The position numbers and the translations under genes are program-made. From Aphanocapsa sp. GSE-SYN-MK-11-07L (GTDB lineage Bacteria; Cyanobacteriota; Cyanobacteriia; Thermosynechococcales; Thermosynechococcaceae): a stretch of DNA of 64,000 nt. Location of the stretch: assembly GCA_019359715.1 (NCBI GenBank), contig JAHHGS010000080.1:1-64000 (forward strand), given 5' to 3'. The notes below the pieces were generated by a model. It saw only the letters and a list, made by a program, of their open reading frames with translations. It searched no databases and was not told the DNA's origin. This document shows, piece by piece, positions 36,578-46,014 of this stretch (position 1 is its first letter; each line of letters starts with the position of its first letter).

Positions 36578-37159
36578 CTATTGGCGGCGGCGGGGGCGGC
36601 GGGTTCCTTCTCGCTCAGACTTATCTCGTTCGTAGGCAATTAATCGCCCATAGTATTCATGCTTGGTTAGGTTCATCGATAAAAAGACGTGCTTGCGAGC
36701 ATTGCCAAAGCCCTTGCGATTGAAGAACTTCATCGCGGGCAGATTGGCTGGATCAGTGTCTACGTACATAATTCTGGCCCCCTCCTCAACCATCCGCTCG
36801 ACCAGCTTGTCCACCAGCTTATCGGCAATTCTGCGCCGCTGAAAAGCAGGGCTAACCCCCAGCCAGATGATGTAACCGTAAACCCAGGAAGCTTTACTTA
36901 TAATTGTGCCTAAGACAAATCCAGCCAGTTGCCCATCGACCTCTGCCACCAAACAAAATTCAGCGTCGGTGTTGTAGAGGCCAATCACCTCCCACTCGTC
37001 CCAAATTCGGTAGAGGTAGGGGTAAAGGTCACTAGTAAACAGACTTTCGCCTAAATGGTAAACAGGAGCAATATCATCAACGCCCATTTCTCGGATAAAG
37101 ACCGAGCTTGAACCGTTAGCCGTCGGAGGTTCAGTTTCCGGCTCAGAAGAAGAATTCAT
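36578..37159 (-). CDS. GNAT family N-acetyltransferase (RimI-like)
   Basis: 193 residues with the acetyl-CoA-binding GNAT fold: VREMGVDDIAPVY-type N-terminus (VFIREMGVDDIAPVYHLGE), beta-4/5 core GFVLGTIIS and WLGVSPAFQRRRIADKLVDKLV (the Q/R-x-x-G/A pyrophosphate loop is QRRRIA), and AMKFFNRKGF at the C-terminus. This resembles ribosomal-protein-alanine acetyltransferases, but the substrate is not proven. It carries an acidic Ser/Glu N-terminal arm and a basic C-terminal tail ending RRPRRRQ. Convergent with the 276-aa gene. Confidence 0.85.
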   Translation of the reverse strand: MNSSSEPETEPPTANGSSSVFIREMGVDDIAPVYHLGESLFTSDLYPYLYRIWDEWEVIGLYNTDAEFCLVAEVDGQLAGFVLGTIISKASWVYGYIIWLGVSPAFQRRRIADKLVDKLVERMVEEGARIMYVDTDPANLPAMKFFNRKGFGNARKHVFLSMNLTKHEYYGRLIAYERDKSEREGTRRPRRRQ

Positions 37160-37439
37160 AACAAAGACTCAAATGTAGAGGAGAAGTATCAAAAAATAAA
37201 AAATCAAGGCCAGTTCTCTGTCGAGACTCACCTTGTTTATTTGTAAAAGCGATCGCCTCAGCAATGCTTGAAATACCAGCAAAAAGCGCTGCACATTTTC
37301 CTAGAGCAGGCACACTGCGATCGCCAAATTCTGTTGAATTACCAATCCGGGAGGGGAAGCATAACCTGAGCTTGAGCCGGAATTAATCAGATCATAATAC
37401 AGACTCATCGTGGATTACGGTCTGTATCAAACTTGTCGA

Positions 37440-38768
37440 TCAGTCAGCGCTGTCACCTCCTATCCTAATCTGGCGCTCCCAGAGTTCGCCACTCGACTGG
37501 AGAATTTCCCGCGCTGCCCGCTGCCCGGTCTCGATCGCGCCGTGGACTGTGGCCGGGTTACTGTCAGTCACCGTGGCTTCGCCAGCAAAAAACAGCCGGT
37601 TGGCTAAAGGCTGGGCTAACACATGCCTGGCTCCAAAGGCTCCAGGGGTAACAAAGCTATAGCCACCCCTCGCCCAAGGGTCATCCAGCCAGGAAATTCG
37701 CCGCCCTTTGTCAAATAGTTGGCGAGGGACATGATTGCCAAATAAACGGCAAAGGTCATTCAGTCCGATTTCTAGCGCCTCAGCTTCCGAAACTGCATTC
37801 AGAGCCAGAGCAGACTGCCCACCGACAAAGGCAGTTAATACGGGCGGAAAACCAGGGCGCTGATAGCCGGGTGCCCACCAGACAGGAATTGCGCCTAAGC
37901 CAACCAAGAGGCTAACTTCAGGCTGCCAAAACGGCTGGCTGAAGACAAGCTGAAGCTTAACGGCTGCTCCCATCCTCAAGGACTGGATCGCCTGGATTTT
38001 TGACTGGGGCAAGGCAGGCGTAAAGGCGATCGCCTGCTGCTGAAGCAACGACAGTGGAACCGTAATCACGACTTGGTCAGCGGTCAACTCTATGGTCTGT
38101 CCTTGGGGATTCACAGCCACGACCTTGACTGGCGCTTGCTGCCAGTCAATTGCCTGCACGGCTGTATTCAGTTGTATGGGCAATCCTGCTCCTAGAGCGG
38201 CTAATAAGCGATCGTATCCGCCCGCAACCCGAAAATTTCCGTGCCCTGCCTGGTGGACCTTGGCCTCGTGGGCTAGGTCAGCCAAACTCAAATTGGCTGG
38301 CTCGGTCAAATGCGAGTTCGCGAATAGCCGCCCCACCAAGTGCTGGGCTGGAGGAGCCAGGTTTAATTCTGCCAGCCAGTCTGATAAGCAGCGATCGCCT
38401 GCTCCTAAGTCTGCCTGGGCAATCTGGTCTTCCAAGCAGGGGACTTGCTGAAAGCCGGCCCATTGCAGGGCCTGTTGATAGCTGTGGAGTTGTCCCTGAT
38501 GTTCGTAGGCATAGCTAGTGTACTTAGGAATGGGAACTGTTCCTGCGCTCAAACCCTGCACCCACCGCCAAGTCATCGCCCGATCGCCATGAATAAACTC
38601 AGCCCCATTTTCAATTGGCTGCTCAACAAAACTGCGATCGGTCCACACTCTGCCGCCAACCCGGTTTCTGGCTTCTAAAAGGGTGACGTGCTGACCCGCA
38701 GCCCGCAAGGCAGACCCGGCGGCCAGCCCAGCCGCTCCGGCTCCAATCACAATCGTGTTTCGCTTCAT
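37440..38768 (-). CDS. flavin-dependent amine oxidase (monoamine oxidase family)
   Basis: FAD enzyme of the amine-oxidase superfamily, 442 residues. The N-terminus has the FAD-binding Rossmann motif VIGAGAAGLAAGSAL and then LEARNRVGGRVWT; the C-terminus has LFFAGEATVTDSNPATVHGAIETG, the second FAD segment. The family includes L-amino-acid, polyamine and monoamine oxidases; the closest cyanobacterial members are of uncertain substrate. No signal peptide or membrane anchor. A 280-base gap with a HIP1 site separates it from the GNAT gene. ATG at 38768. Confidence 0.9.
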   Translation of the reverse strand: MKRNTIVIGAGAAGLAAGSALRAAGQHVTLLEARNRVGGRVWTDRSFVEQPIENGAEFIHGDRAMTWRWVQGLSAGTVPIPKYTSYAYEHQGQLHSYQQALQWAGFQQVPCLEDQIAQADLGAGDRCLSDWLAELNLAPPAQHLVGRLFANSHLTEPANLSLADLAHEAKVHQAGHGNFRVAGGYDRLLAALGAGLPIQLNTAVQAIDWQQAPVKVVAVNPQGQTIELTADQVVITVPLSLLQQQAIAFTPALPQSKIQAIQSLRMGAAVKLQLVFSQPFWQPEVSLLVGLGAIPVWWAPGYQRPGFPPVLTAFVGGQSALALNAVSEAEALEIGLNDLCRLFGNHVPRQLFDKGRRISWLDDPWARGGYSFVTPGAFGARHVLAQPLANRLFFAGEATVTDSNPATVHGAIETGQRAAREILQSSGELWERQIRIGGDSAD

Positions 38769-39191
38769 GCTGGCTTGAATTGAGCAGTCAGATTACAATC
38801 CCCGCTGATTTTCGCCTGAAGAGACTTTACGCAGCAGGGTTGATGCCAATCCTTGCAATTGCGTCACACCAGCTTGAGATCACAGAGCTTGATCAATATT
38901 AGTTTTTTAGAAGAGTGAGAGTGGGGCGATCGCAGCAGTGCAGACTTGTTTAGTCAGCAATTTTAGTTAAAGTAATGTCCCAAACTAGAAAGATCTAAAC
39001 CTGTGCAACGTTTAAGAGCTTGACTCTTATCAAGCAAAGGGCGATATTTGCCAAGGTAGGATGGAACCTAACTTCCCTGCTTGCGATTTGTCTGCTGGTG
39101 TGAGGATAACAAAAACTGTGATGATCAAGCCTCAGAGTACTGCCAACTTGGGCCGCCCTGCTGCTCTTAGCAATTAAGGTCAGGGTGTCCT
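38769..39191. other. 423-bp divergent promoter region
   Basis: No gene or tRNA seen between the divergent amine oxidase and tolC. The heptamer AGCTTGA occurs three times (near 38871, 38887 and 39017), the last as part of a GCTTGA/TCAAGC hairpin (39018-39035). A HIP1 site lies at about 38928. These are observations only; no regulator is implied. Confidence 0.4.
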
Positions 39192-41219
39192 ATGGGAATC
39201 ATGCGTTGCCTAATGGCTGTGGGAATAGGCACAGCCCTTGTTGTGGCTACAGCGAGTCAAGCTTCCGCTCAGTCTCGTCATACAATTAATGTTCAAAAGC
39301 AGCCAAAGCCTCTGCCCGCTGATGGAGCCTCTTCAGCCGGGCCATCTCCTTTATTGAAAACTGGTGCTAGTGCCCAAGCAGTTGATCCAGTGGCGATCGC
39401 TGATCTGTTAACCGTGACTGACAGCTTACTGTTGAAGCTGGCTGCTCAACCTAATTCATCTCCATCTAATTCATCCACTCCATCGGCGGACACGCCACCC
39501 GCTCCAGTCATAGCCCCATCATCGACCCCGGCGGTCACAGATGCGCCGCCGTTAACAAGTCAAGCCGCGGCTGATTTAACTCCGCTCAATCCCAACGCTA
39601 ATCCTTTGTTTTTACCGGCTGAGCCTGAGCAAATCAAAATTGATCTGACTCAGCCGCTGACTCTCCAACAGTGTCTAGAGCTTGCTCGTCGCAACAACCG
39701 CACGCTTCAGGTGGCAGAATTGCAGTTACGTCAAAGCCGAGCTGCCCTGAAACAAGCTCTAGCCGCTCAGTTTCCAACCTTGAGTTTGCAAAGCAGTGTT
39801 TCTCGGACTGTCTCTGGCAGCGATACGCTTGAGACAACTGCGCTTCAGCTCCAACAGCAGCAGCAACTGCAAACGGAGCAGCAGCGACAGCTCCAGCAGC
39901 AACTGCTAACCCAACAAACCCAAGCTCAGCAAACCCTCCAGACCCAAATTCGCCGCTTGCAAGAGCTATTTCAGGGAGCGCAACTGACCAGCTTGTCAGA
40001 CCAGCAAAACCAAGAGCTTCAGCAACAAATTAGTCAGCTACAGCAAAGTGCCGCCACAGCCGCCACCCCTTCTCAGTTTGCACCCATTGTTTTGTCGCCG
40101 CTGACGCTGCCTGTGCCTAGTTTCGGGATTGGTGCGCTTGGTTCTGGCACAGGGGGAGGCGGCTCTGGCTTGGGGACAACGACTGAAAATGCCTTTAATG
40201 GGTCGCTCTCTCTCCGCTATAACCTTTATACCTCTGGTCAACGCGATGCTTCAATCAAAGCGGCTAGACAACAGGTGCGCTTAAGTGAACTAGAAGTGCA
40301 GCGCCAGGCAGAACAGCTTCAGCTCGATGTCAGCAATGACTACTACAATGCCCAACAGGCAGAGATTCAAGTTCGAATTGCCCAAGCGGCTGTCAATAAT
40401 GCCCAAGTGAGTTTGCGAGATACGGCTGCTCAAGAGAGAGCAGGTTTAGGGACTCGGTTTGATGTTCTGCAAGCTCAGGTGACGCTGGCCAATGCCCAAC
40501 AAAACTTAACTCAGGCTCGCAATCTCCAAATCACTAGTCGTCAACAATTAGCTCAGCGGCTGAGCTTCAATGATCAAGCCGAGCTGACTTTAGCTGACCC
40601 TGTGGCAGCGGCTGGAACTTGGACGTTGAACCTGGAACAGTCGATTGTTTTGGCTCTCAGCAATCGAGTCGAGCTAGCTCAGTTCATTGCGCGGCGAACT
40701 ATTGCTATTCAAAACCGCAGAATTGCTCTGTCTAGCCTCGGGCCGCGACTGACTGCTTTTGCGAATCTGAATGCTTTTGATCGCTTTTTTGACGATGCTT
40801 CGCTTCAGTATGGCTATAGCCTTGGCATGCAGGTCAGCTTTAGCTTGTATGATGGCGGGTCTGCTCGCGCCAGTGCGGCTCAACAGACTGAAAATATTGC
40901 GATCGCCGAAACTAACTTTGCCAACAATAAAAATCAGATTCGTCTCCAGGTGGAAGAAGCCTATATTAGCTTGCAGTCTAATTTGCAGAATATCCAGACC
41001 TCTAAATCTGGGGTGGATCAAGCGACAGAAGCGCTTCGCTTGGCTCGGTTGCGCTTTCAGGCCGGCGTGGGCACTCAGTCGGATGTCACCAGCGCTGAAG
41101 CTGACTTAACCCAAGCCCAAGGCAATCTATTAGCAGCCACCCTCGACTACAATCGAGCCTTAGCAACCTTGCAGCGCGCCGTTGGCTATACCGTTGCCCC
41201 AACTCCACCTCCAACTTAA
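39192..41219 (+). CDS. TolC family outer-membrane efflux channel
   Basis: 675 residues: signal peptide (MGIMRCLMAVGIGTALVVATASQASA), a Ser/Pro-rich linker to about 145, then the two OEP repeats: LTLQQCLELARRNNRTL (first) and WTLNLEQSIVLALSNRVEL (second), with coiled coils ending QAGVGTQSDVTSAEADL. It forms the outer-membrane exit duct for type I secretion or RND pumps, including S-layer or polysaccharide export in cyanobacteria. A Gln-rich low-complexity insert (about 213-292) and a Gly-rich turn (about 315-328) lie within the first repeat, making the protein longer than most TolC proteins. No pump genes are adjacent. Confidence 0.92.
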   Translation: MGIMRCLMAVGIGTALVVATASQASAQSRHTINVQKQPKPLPADGASSAGPSPLLKTGASAQAVDPVAIADLLTVTDSLLLKLAAQPNSSPSNSSTPSADTPPAPVIAPSSTPAVTDAPPLTSQAAADLTPLNPNANPLFLPAEPEQIKIDLTQPLTLQQCLELARRNNRTLQVAELQLRQSRAALKQALAAQFPTLSLQSSVSRTVSGSDTLETTALQLQQQQQLQTEQQRQLQQQLLTQQTQAQQTLQTQIRRLQELFQGAQLTSLSDQQNQELQQQISQLQQSAATAATPSQFAPIVLSPLTLPVPSFGIGALGSGTGGGGSGLGTTTENAFNGSLSLRYNLYTSGQRDASIKAARQQVRLSELEVQRQAEQLQLDVSNDYYNAQQAEIQVRIAQAAVNNAQVSLRDTAAQERAGLGTRFDVLQAQVTLANAQQNLTQARNLQITSRQQLAQRLSFNDQAELTLADPVAAAGTWTLNLEQSIVLALSNRVELAQFIARRTIAIQNRRIALSSLGPRLTAFANLNAFDRFFDDASLQYGYSLGMQVSFSLYDGGSARASAAQQTENIAIAETNFANNKNQIRLQVEEAYISLQSNLQNIQTSKSGVDQATEALRLARLRFQAGVGTQSDVTSAEADLTQAQGNLLAATLDYNRALATLQRAVGYTVAPTPPPT

Positions 41220-41391
41220 GCGCTCAAAATCATCACAGATCCAACCGACAGGTGATCTATCTTCAGAAAAATCTTATCTTTGGTGCCGTCAAGCAACTTA
41301 GGTTGCCAGATATGATGGAGAACCGTGCTTCTGTTTGCTGGCAAATTGGAGCGATCAATGATTCAGCCTAGAAATTAGGCAAGGCAAAATT

Positions 41392-42573
41392 ATGGCTAAA
41401 GACGATCGCTCTAAACCCCGTCCCCGTCCAGGTAAATCCTCTGATCGCAAGTCTTCCAGTGCGGCTAAACCCCTGCGCGATCGCAAAGCATCTGCCCTGG
41501 ATCGTCGCCCTCGTCCTCAGAGTCCACGCCCGCAAAATGGTCGTAGCTCAAGCCGCAGCGAATCTGAAGAGTCATCACAGCAGTTGAAAGGCTCTGAGCG
41601 GAACAAACCCTCCTCCTGGCGAGACACTCGCCCCGTCCTGCGATCGGGGAGCGAGCGGTCTGAAAGACGAGAAAGACCTGAGCGAGAGCGGTTTGAGCGA
41701 TCGCCGCGTGAGCGCTCTGAGCGAACCAGCGACAGATCAGGGGATCAGGCTCAGCGGCAACCCGCGCCTCAACCCGAAGCAGAATCAGGCGACTTTGATT
41801 TGATCTACGGTCGTCATACTCTGCAAGCTGCCCTAGAAAGTCAGCGTCCTTTGAATCGAATTTGGATTGTTGCCCATTTGCGCTACGATCCCCGCTTTCA
41901 TACGCTACTCCTGCAAGCCAAGGCTGAGGGGGTTGTGATCGATGAAGTGGATCATCGGCGTTTAGACCAAATTACTAACTATGCCAAGCATCAGGGAGTT
42001 GCTGCCCAAGTCGCTGCCTATAGCTATCTCGATCTTGATACATTAATCGCTAGGGCAAAAGCAGCCAGTGAACATCCGGTTCTAATTGCGGCCGATGGCG
42101 TCACTGATCCCCATAATTTAGGGGCAATGATTCGGTCAGCCGAAGCGCTCGGCGCCCAAGGCTTACTGATGCCCCATCGGCGAGCCGTTGGTGTCACTTC
42201 TACCGTCGCAAAAGTGGCGGCCGGAGCACTAGAGCATTTTGCAGTTGCCCGCGTTGTGAATCTTAATCAGTCTTTAGAGCAGCTCAAGCAAGCTGGTTTC
42301 TGGGTTTATGGGCTAGCTGCAACCGCCAATACCCCCTTATCCACGATTGAGTTTTCTGGGCCGATTGTGCTCGTGGTTGGGGCAGAAGGGGCTGGCTTAA
42401 GTTTGCTAGTGCAACGCTACTGCGATCAGCTGGTTTCGATTCCCCTCCAGGGTAAAACTGCCAGCTTGAACGCTTCCGTAGCGACCGGCATGGCCCTCTA
42501 TGAAGTGTATCGGCAGCGCTGGCAACGGCGATTGCATTTGGAGAACTGGCAACTCAGTCCAGTCGAAGGTTAG
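41392..42573 (+). CDS. rlmB: 23S rRNA (guanosine-2'-O-)-methyltransferase RlmB (TrmH/SpoU family)
   Basis: SPOUT-class methyltransferase that modifies G2251 in the ribosomal P-loop of 23S rRNA. The catalytic half has the SpoU substrate-binding domain ([14 protein letters not shown] near 135-150), motif 1 [16 protein letters not shown] (about 240-255), [10 protein letters not shown] (about 325) and [22 protein letters not shown], of which the first 20 residues define motif 3. Compared with the usual 240-260 residues it has an extra N-terminal arm of about 130 residues rich in Arg, Ser and Glu ([15 protein letters not shown] and similar), probably unstructured and RNA-binding. Confidence 0.92.
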   Translation: MAKDDRSKPRPRPGKSSDRKSSSAAKPLRDRKASALDRRPRPQSPRPQNGRSSSRSESEESSQQLKGSERNKPSSWRDTRPVLRSGSERSERRERPERERFERSPRERSERTSDRSGDQAQRQPAPQPEAESGDFDLIYGRHTLQAALESQRPLNRIWIVAHLRYDPRFHTLLLQAKAEGVVIDEVDHRRLDQITNYAKHQGVAAQVAAYSYLDLDTLIARAKAASEHPVLIAADGVTDPHNLGAMIRSAEALGAQGLLMPHRRAVGVTSTVAKVAAGALEHFAVARVVNLNQSLEQLKQAGFWVYGLAATANTPLSTIEFSGPIVLVVGAEGAGLSLLVQRYCDQLVSIPLQGKTASLNASVATGMALYEVYRQRWQRRLHLENWQLSPVEG

Positions 42574-42713
42574 TTACAGTTTCTAAATACTTGTAAAAAC
42601 TGTAAATACTTATGAACTGCTATAAAATAAGGAGCCAATCATCAGCCGCGATCAGCGGTGTTTAAACCGTTTAAAGTCGTTAGAATAATTGGCAAGTTTA
42701 GGAGGATACTTCC

Positions 42714-43019
42714 TTGGTGGAAAAGCAAAAAGATGCTTCAGCAGGACTTTCTAGCTGGTTCACAGGGATTGCTAATCAAATTGGTCTGGCCTGGTGGGTG
42801 GAAGTGACAACGACCTCTCCTCATTGCACATACTACTTTGGCCCTTTTTTAAGTGAAGCTGAAGCTGAGAAAGCGAAGCCAGGTTATCTGGAAGACATTG
42901 AGCGAGAGGGGGCACAGGGAATGCAGGTGGTGGTAAAGCGCTGTAAGCCCAGCACGTTAACAGTATGCGAAGACATCCCACCTGGGCGTGTGGGGAGCTT
43001 TAGCGGGCAGATGCGTTAG
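42714..43019 (+). CDS. DUF1816 domain protein, 101 aa
   Basis: The core GLAWWVEVTTTSPHCTYYFGPF and AEAEKAKPGYLEDIEREGA match DUF1816, a short cyanobacterial family, often related to CpcD-like linkers in small size but of unproved function. The codon before the core is uncertain: TTG at 42714 or GTG at 42717, both behind AGGAGG at 42700-42705. Upstream two TAAATACTT copies (42584-42592 and 42603-42611) and TATAAAAT (42621-42628) suggest the promoter. Convergent with the GGDEF gene. Confidence 0.8.
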   Translation: MVEKQKDASAGLSSWFTGIANQIGLAWWVEVTTTSPHCTYYFGPFLSEAEAEKAKPGYLEDIEREGAQGMQVVVKRCKPSTLTVCEDIPPGRVGSFSGQMR

Positions 43020-43062
43020 CTTAAGCGCTGCCCTGGGAAAGCTTCCTGGAAAGAAAACAAGC

Positions 43063-45729
43063 CTATTGCCGCTCTGGGACTGACCCTCTCAAAACGACAA
43101 AACAGTCTCGCCCTTGGCATTTTGCCCGATAGAGAGCAATATCAGCCGTTTTAATTAACGTCTCTGGTGAGCTTTTTTGATTGGGAATAGCAGTTGTAAT
43201 CCCAAAGCTAAGCGTGACTAGGCGATCGCTCTGACTGACTTGCAGGGTTTGCATGTGAGATTGAATTGTCCTGATCACTTTAATCGCTCCCTCTTCTCTC
43301 GTGTTCGGTAAGACAAGGGCAAATTCTTCGCCGCCGTAGCGGGCAACCAAGTCGGCTGGGCGTAAGGCAGATTGACGCAAGACTTGAGCCACTTTTTGCA
43401 GGCATTGATCCCCGGCTAAGTGCCCAAAGTTGTCGTTATAGCTCTTAAAAAAGTCAATATCGCACAGCACAAGCGTCAGGGGGACTTGTTCGCGCTGCAT
43501 CCGTCGCCATTCTTGCTCCAGGTATTCATCAAACCGCCGCCGGTTCGCCAGTTGAGTTAACCCATCTAAATAGGCGAGTTGGGCCAGCTCTTGGTTAGCA
43601 GCCTGTAATTTTCGGTAGAGTCTTGCCTGCTGAATCGCGATCGCCACCTGATTGGCTAATTGTTCGAGTAGGGTAATTTCATACGATCGCCAGTCTCGAA
43701 TCACGGAGCTTTGGTGAATGGCAATAATTCCCCAAAATTGGTTCTCTGACAAAATTGGCACAGCTAGTCTAGATTTGATTTGCCACCGCTCCATCCAGGC
43801 ATGTAGATCGCCTGACAAGGCTTGTGAAGTGAGGTCGTGGACAATTTCGTAGTGCCCTTGCCGATAAAAATCTAAGCGCTCCCAGAACCAAGGTTCCTGA
43901 ATTGAAACCCCCATAAAAGCAGGCCAACCAGGGCTAACCGATTCGGCCACCACTTTGTTATTGCCTTGGCTGGCACAATAGGCAATTAACACCCGATCAG
44001 CTTGAAACGATCGCCGAATTTCTTCAACCGTTGTGTTTAAGATATCTTCTAGCTTGAGCGACTTGCGAACGCGCAGCGTAATTTCGCCCAAGACCTGTTC
44101 TCGCTCCGCTTGCAGTTGCAGGGCAGCTTCAGCTTGTTTGCGCTGGCTAATGTCTTCAACAATTCCCAAACCGTAGAGAATTGTATTTTCAGCATCCCGA
44201 ATCATGGCAGTGCTGAGATTAACCCAGAGCGGTTTGCCGGTTTTTGGTAATAGACGCTTCTCAATCTGATAGCTGGAAATCTCTCCTTGCAGCACTTGCT
44301 GCATATAGGTCGCCTCCCGCTGCCAATCTTGCGGATGCGTCAGTTCGACCAAACTCATTTGACTCAGTTCGGTTGGAGTGTAGCCTAACATCTGGCAGAG
44401 ACTGGGGTTGACCTTGAGGACTTTGCCCTCCAAATCTACCAAGTTAATCCCCACCGGAGACTCTTCAAAGATGGAGCGAAAGCGGGCTTCGCTCTCTTGC
44501 AGCGATAGCTCTGTTTGTTTGCGCTCGGTAATGTTTTCTAAAGAACCTAACAACCTGACAACTCGTTGCTCTGTGGCGTCCCACTCTGGCTGAATCCGAT
44601 CGCACACCCAGCGCAGTTCTTGATCCTTCGTAACAATCTGATACTCTAGTGCGGCTGGCTCAATCGTGGCGATTGCCCGTTGAATCAGGGCGCTGACGGC
44701 GGGGCGCTCATCGCGATGAACCACGTCTAACCATTTGTCAGCCGGTAGTTCGGCTTCCGTGTAGCTGGTCAGCCGCTCAAGGCTGCCCGAAGTCCATTCA
44801 TCAATCAGTTCTCCTTCTGGAGTGACATAGCAAGAGTAAATGTACTCTGTAGTCAGTTGGCAAATGGTTTGATACTGGGACTGACTGCGACGGAGGGCAA
44901 TTTCAATTTCTTGCCGCTCCTGCTCAGCCCGTTTGCGATCGCTAACATCTAAAATCAGTGACAGAATTGACAGCACCTGACCAGCAGCATCCAGCAGCAC
45001 GGAATTGTGCCACTCACAGTAGACAACTGAGCCATCTTTGGCATAATTGCGATTCTGGCTGGTGTTTCTACCGCTGCTGATTAATGCACTAGCAACTTGA
45101 TTGACGGCATCAAGGTCAGCTTCGTAAACAAACGTCCAATCGCTGAACCTTTTGCCAATCACTTCTGCGGCCGACCAGCCAAACATCTGTTCTGCTTGGC
45201 TTGACCAGCGCTGCACCCGGAATTCAGCATCCCACTCAATTACGGCCAGCGGAGTGTTATCAACGTGGAAAGATAACCTTTGGTCAACCTGACGGGCAAT
45301 CTCTGCCATTATTTGATTGTCTTGTTTGGCTTGGGCTAACTGATCGCTGTCAGAGGCTAAGTCATTGCTCATTGCCTGCGAGATCTCAGAGACAACCCCA
45401 TCGAACCAAATTTGATCGCCATTGTTCCCTGGCTGAGCTTGATCACTGACCCAGACTGACCGACCATCGGCTCGAATAAGGCGGTACTTTAGACTGTAAG
45501 CAACTTGACGGGCGATCGCCTGCTCAATTGCCCCCTCAACCCACTCTCGATCCTGAGGGCTAATTAAACTACTGAAAGAACGGGTTTGATGATCAATAAA
45601 CTCACTGGCAGCATAACCACTCAGGCTTTGAATGGCATTATTGACCAGCTCAATCGAAGTTGTAGAGTAACGGCGGTAAACAACAACAGGTAAATTTGTT
45701 AATAGCGAAGAGTAAGTTTCTAAATCCAT
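43063..45729 (-). CDS. multi-PAS/GAF diguanylate cyclase (GGDEF)
   Basis: An 888-residue sensor protein. Order by motif: PAS domains at about 10-120, 150-270, 290-405 and 410-530 (for instance VERVQRWSSQAEQMFGWSAAE-like, GINLVDLEGKVLKVNPSLC and repeated PAC ends such as VEDISQRKQAE), GAF at about 545-695, then GGDEF at about 715-880 with the active site RYGGEEFAL. An inhibitory I-site RPAD stands five residues before GGEEF, so product inhibition by c-di-GMP is likely. No EAL domain and no transmembrane segment are seen, suggesting a soluble light/redox-type sensor; no bilin Cys is obvious. Confidence 0.92.
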   Translation of the reverse strand: MDLETYSSLLTNLPVVVYRRYSTTSIELVNNAIQSLSGYAASEFIDHQTRSFSSLISPQDREWVEGAIEQAIARQVAYSLKYRLIRADGRSVWVSDQAQPGNNGDQIWFDGVVSEISQAMSNDLASDSDQLAQAKQDNQIMAEIARQVDQRLSFHVDNTPLAVIEWDAEFRVQRWSSQAEQMFGWSAAEVIGKRFSDWTFVYEADLDAVNQVASALISSGRNTSQNRNYAKDGSVVYCEWHNSVLLDAAGQVLSILSLILDVSDRKRAEQERQEIEIALRRSQSQYQTICQLTTEYIYSCYVTPEGELIDEWTSGSLERLTSYTEAELPADKWLDVVHRDERPAVSALIQRAIATIEPAALEYQIVTKDQELRWVCDRIQPEWDATEQRVVRLLGSLENITERKQTELSLQESEARFRSIFEESPVGINLVDLEGKVLKVNPSLCQMLGYTPTELSQMSLVELTHPQDWQREATYMQQVLQGEISSYQIEKRLLPKTGKPLWVNLSTAMIRDAENTILYGLGIVEDISQRKQAEAALQLQAEREQVLGEITLRVRKSLKLEDILNTTVEEIRRSFQADRVLIAYCASQGNNKVVAESVSPGWPAFMGVSIQEPWFWERLDFYRQGHYEIVHDLTSQALSGDLHAWMERWQIKSRLAVPILSENQFWGIIAIHQSSVIRDWRSYEITLLEQLANQVAIAIQQARLYRKLQAANQELAQLAYLDGLTQLANRRRFDEYLEQEWRRMQREQVPLTLVLCDIDFFKSYNDNFGHLAGDQCLQKVAQVLRQSALRPADLVARYGGEEFALVLPNTREEGAIKVIRTIQSHMQTLQVSQSDRLVTLSFGITTAIPNQKSSPETLIKTADIALYRAKCQGRDCFVVLRGSVPERQ

Positions 45730-46014
45730 TGGTATAGATGCCCAGGATTTATGGAAGAGCTAGCACAATTTATTAAGCAATATAAACTTTGGGTTAACTT
45801 ACTATTCCCAAATTACTCTTCCTAATTTCACTGTCAGTTATAACTTGGGATGGCTAGAATTGCCAGTCTTGGTTATGGCTTGAACCATCGACTGACCGAC
45901 AAATCGATTTTTGAAATCCAGTAAGTAGACATTATCAATCGTTAAATAGAAAAACCTGGGGAGCACTCCTCAGGCTTGGGTTGTAGCTTGCTGAGCAGGG
46001 AAGAGGGACGTGGA
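45730..46014. promoter_or_regulatory. intergenic region upstream of the phytyltransferase gene with a leader hairpin
   Basis: Mostly AT-rich sequence between divergent genes. The best structure is CCTGGGGAG (45955-45963) / CTCCTCAGG (45966-45974), nine pairs with one G-U and a two-base turn, 41 bases before the ATG at 46015. A CCATGCTGA/GCTGAGCAGGG segment near 45988 gives no further symmetry. Possibly a 5' untranslated element. Confidence 0.4.

Noticed and set aside
37397-37427. ATACAGAC/GTCTGTAT hairpin as terminator of the amine oxidase gene
   Set aside because: Eight pairs with a 15-base loop and no T-run on the relevant strand; too weak to list.
42577-42615. HLR1-like RpaB site before the DUF1816 gene
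   Set aside because: On the minus strand two TTTACA copies occur, but their spacing is 9 rather than 12 bases, so the consensus is not met.
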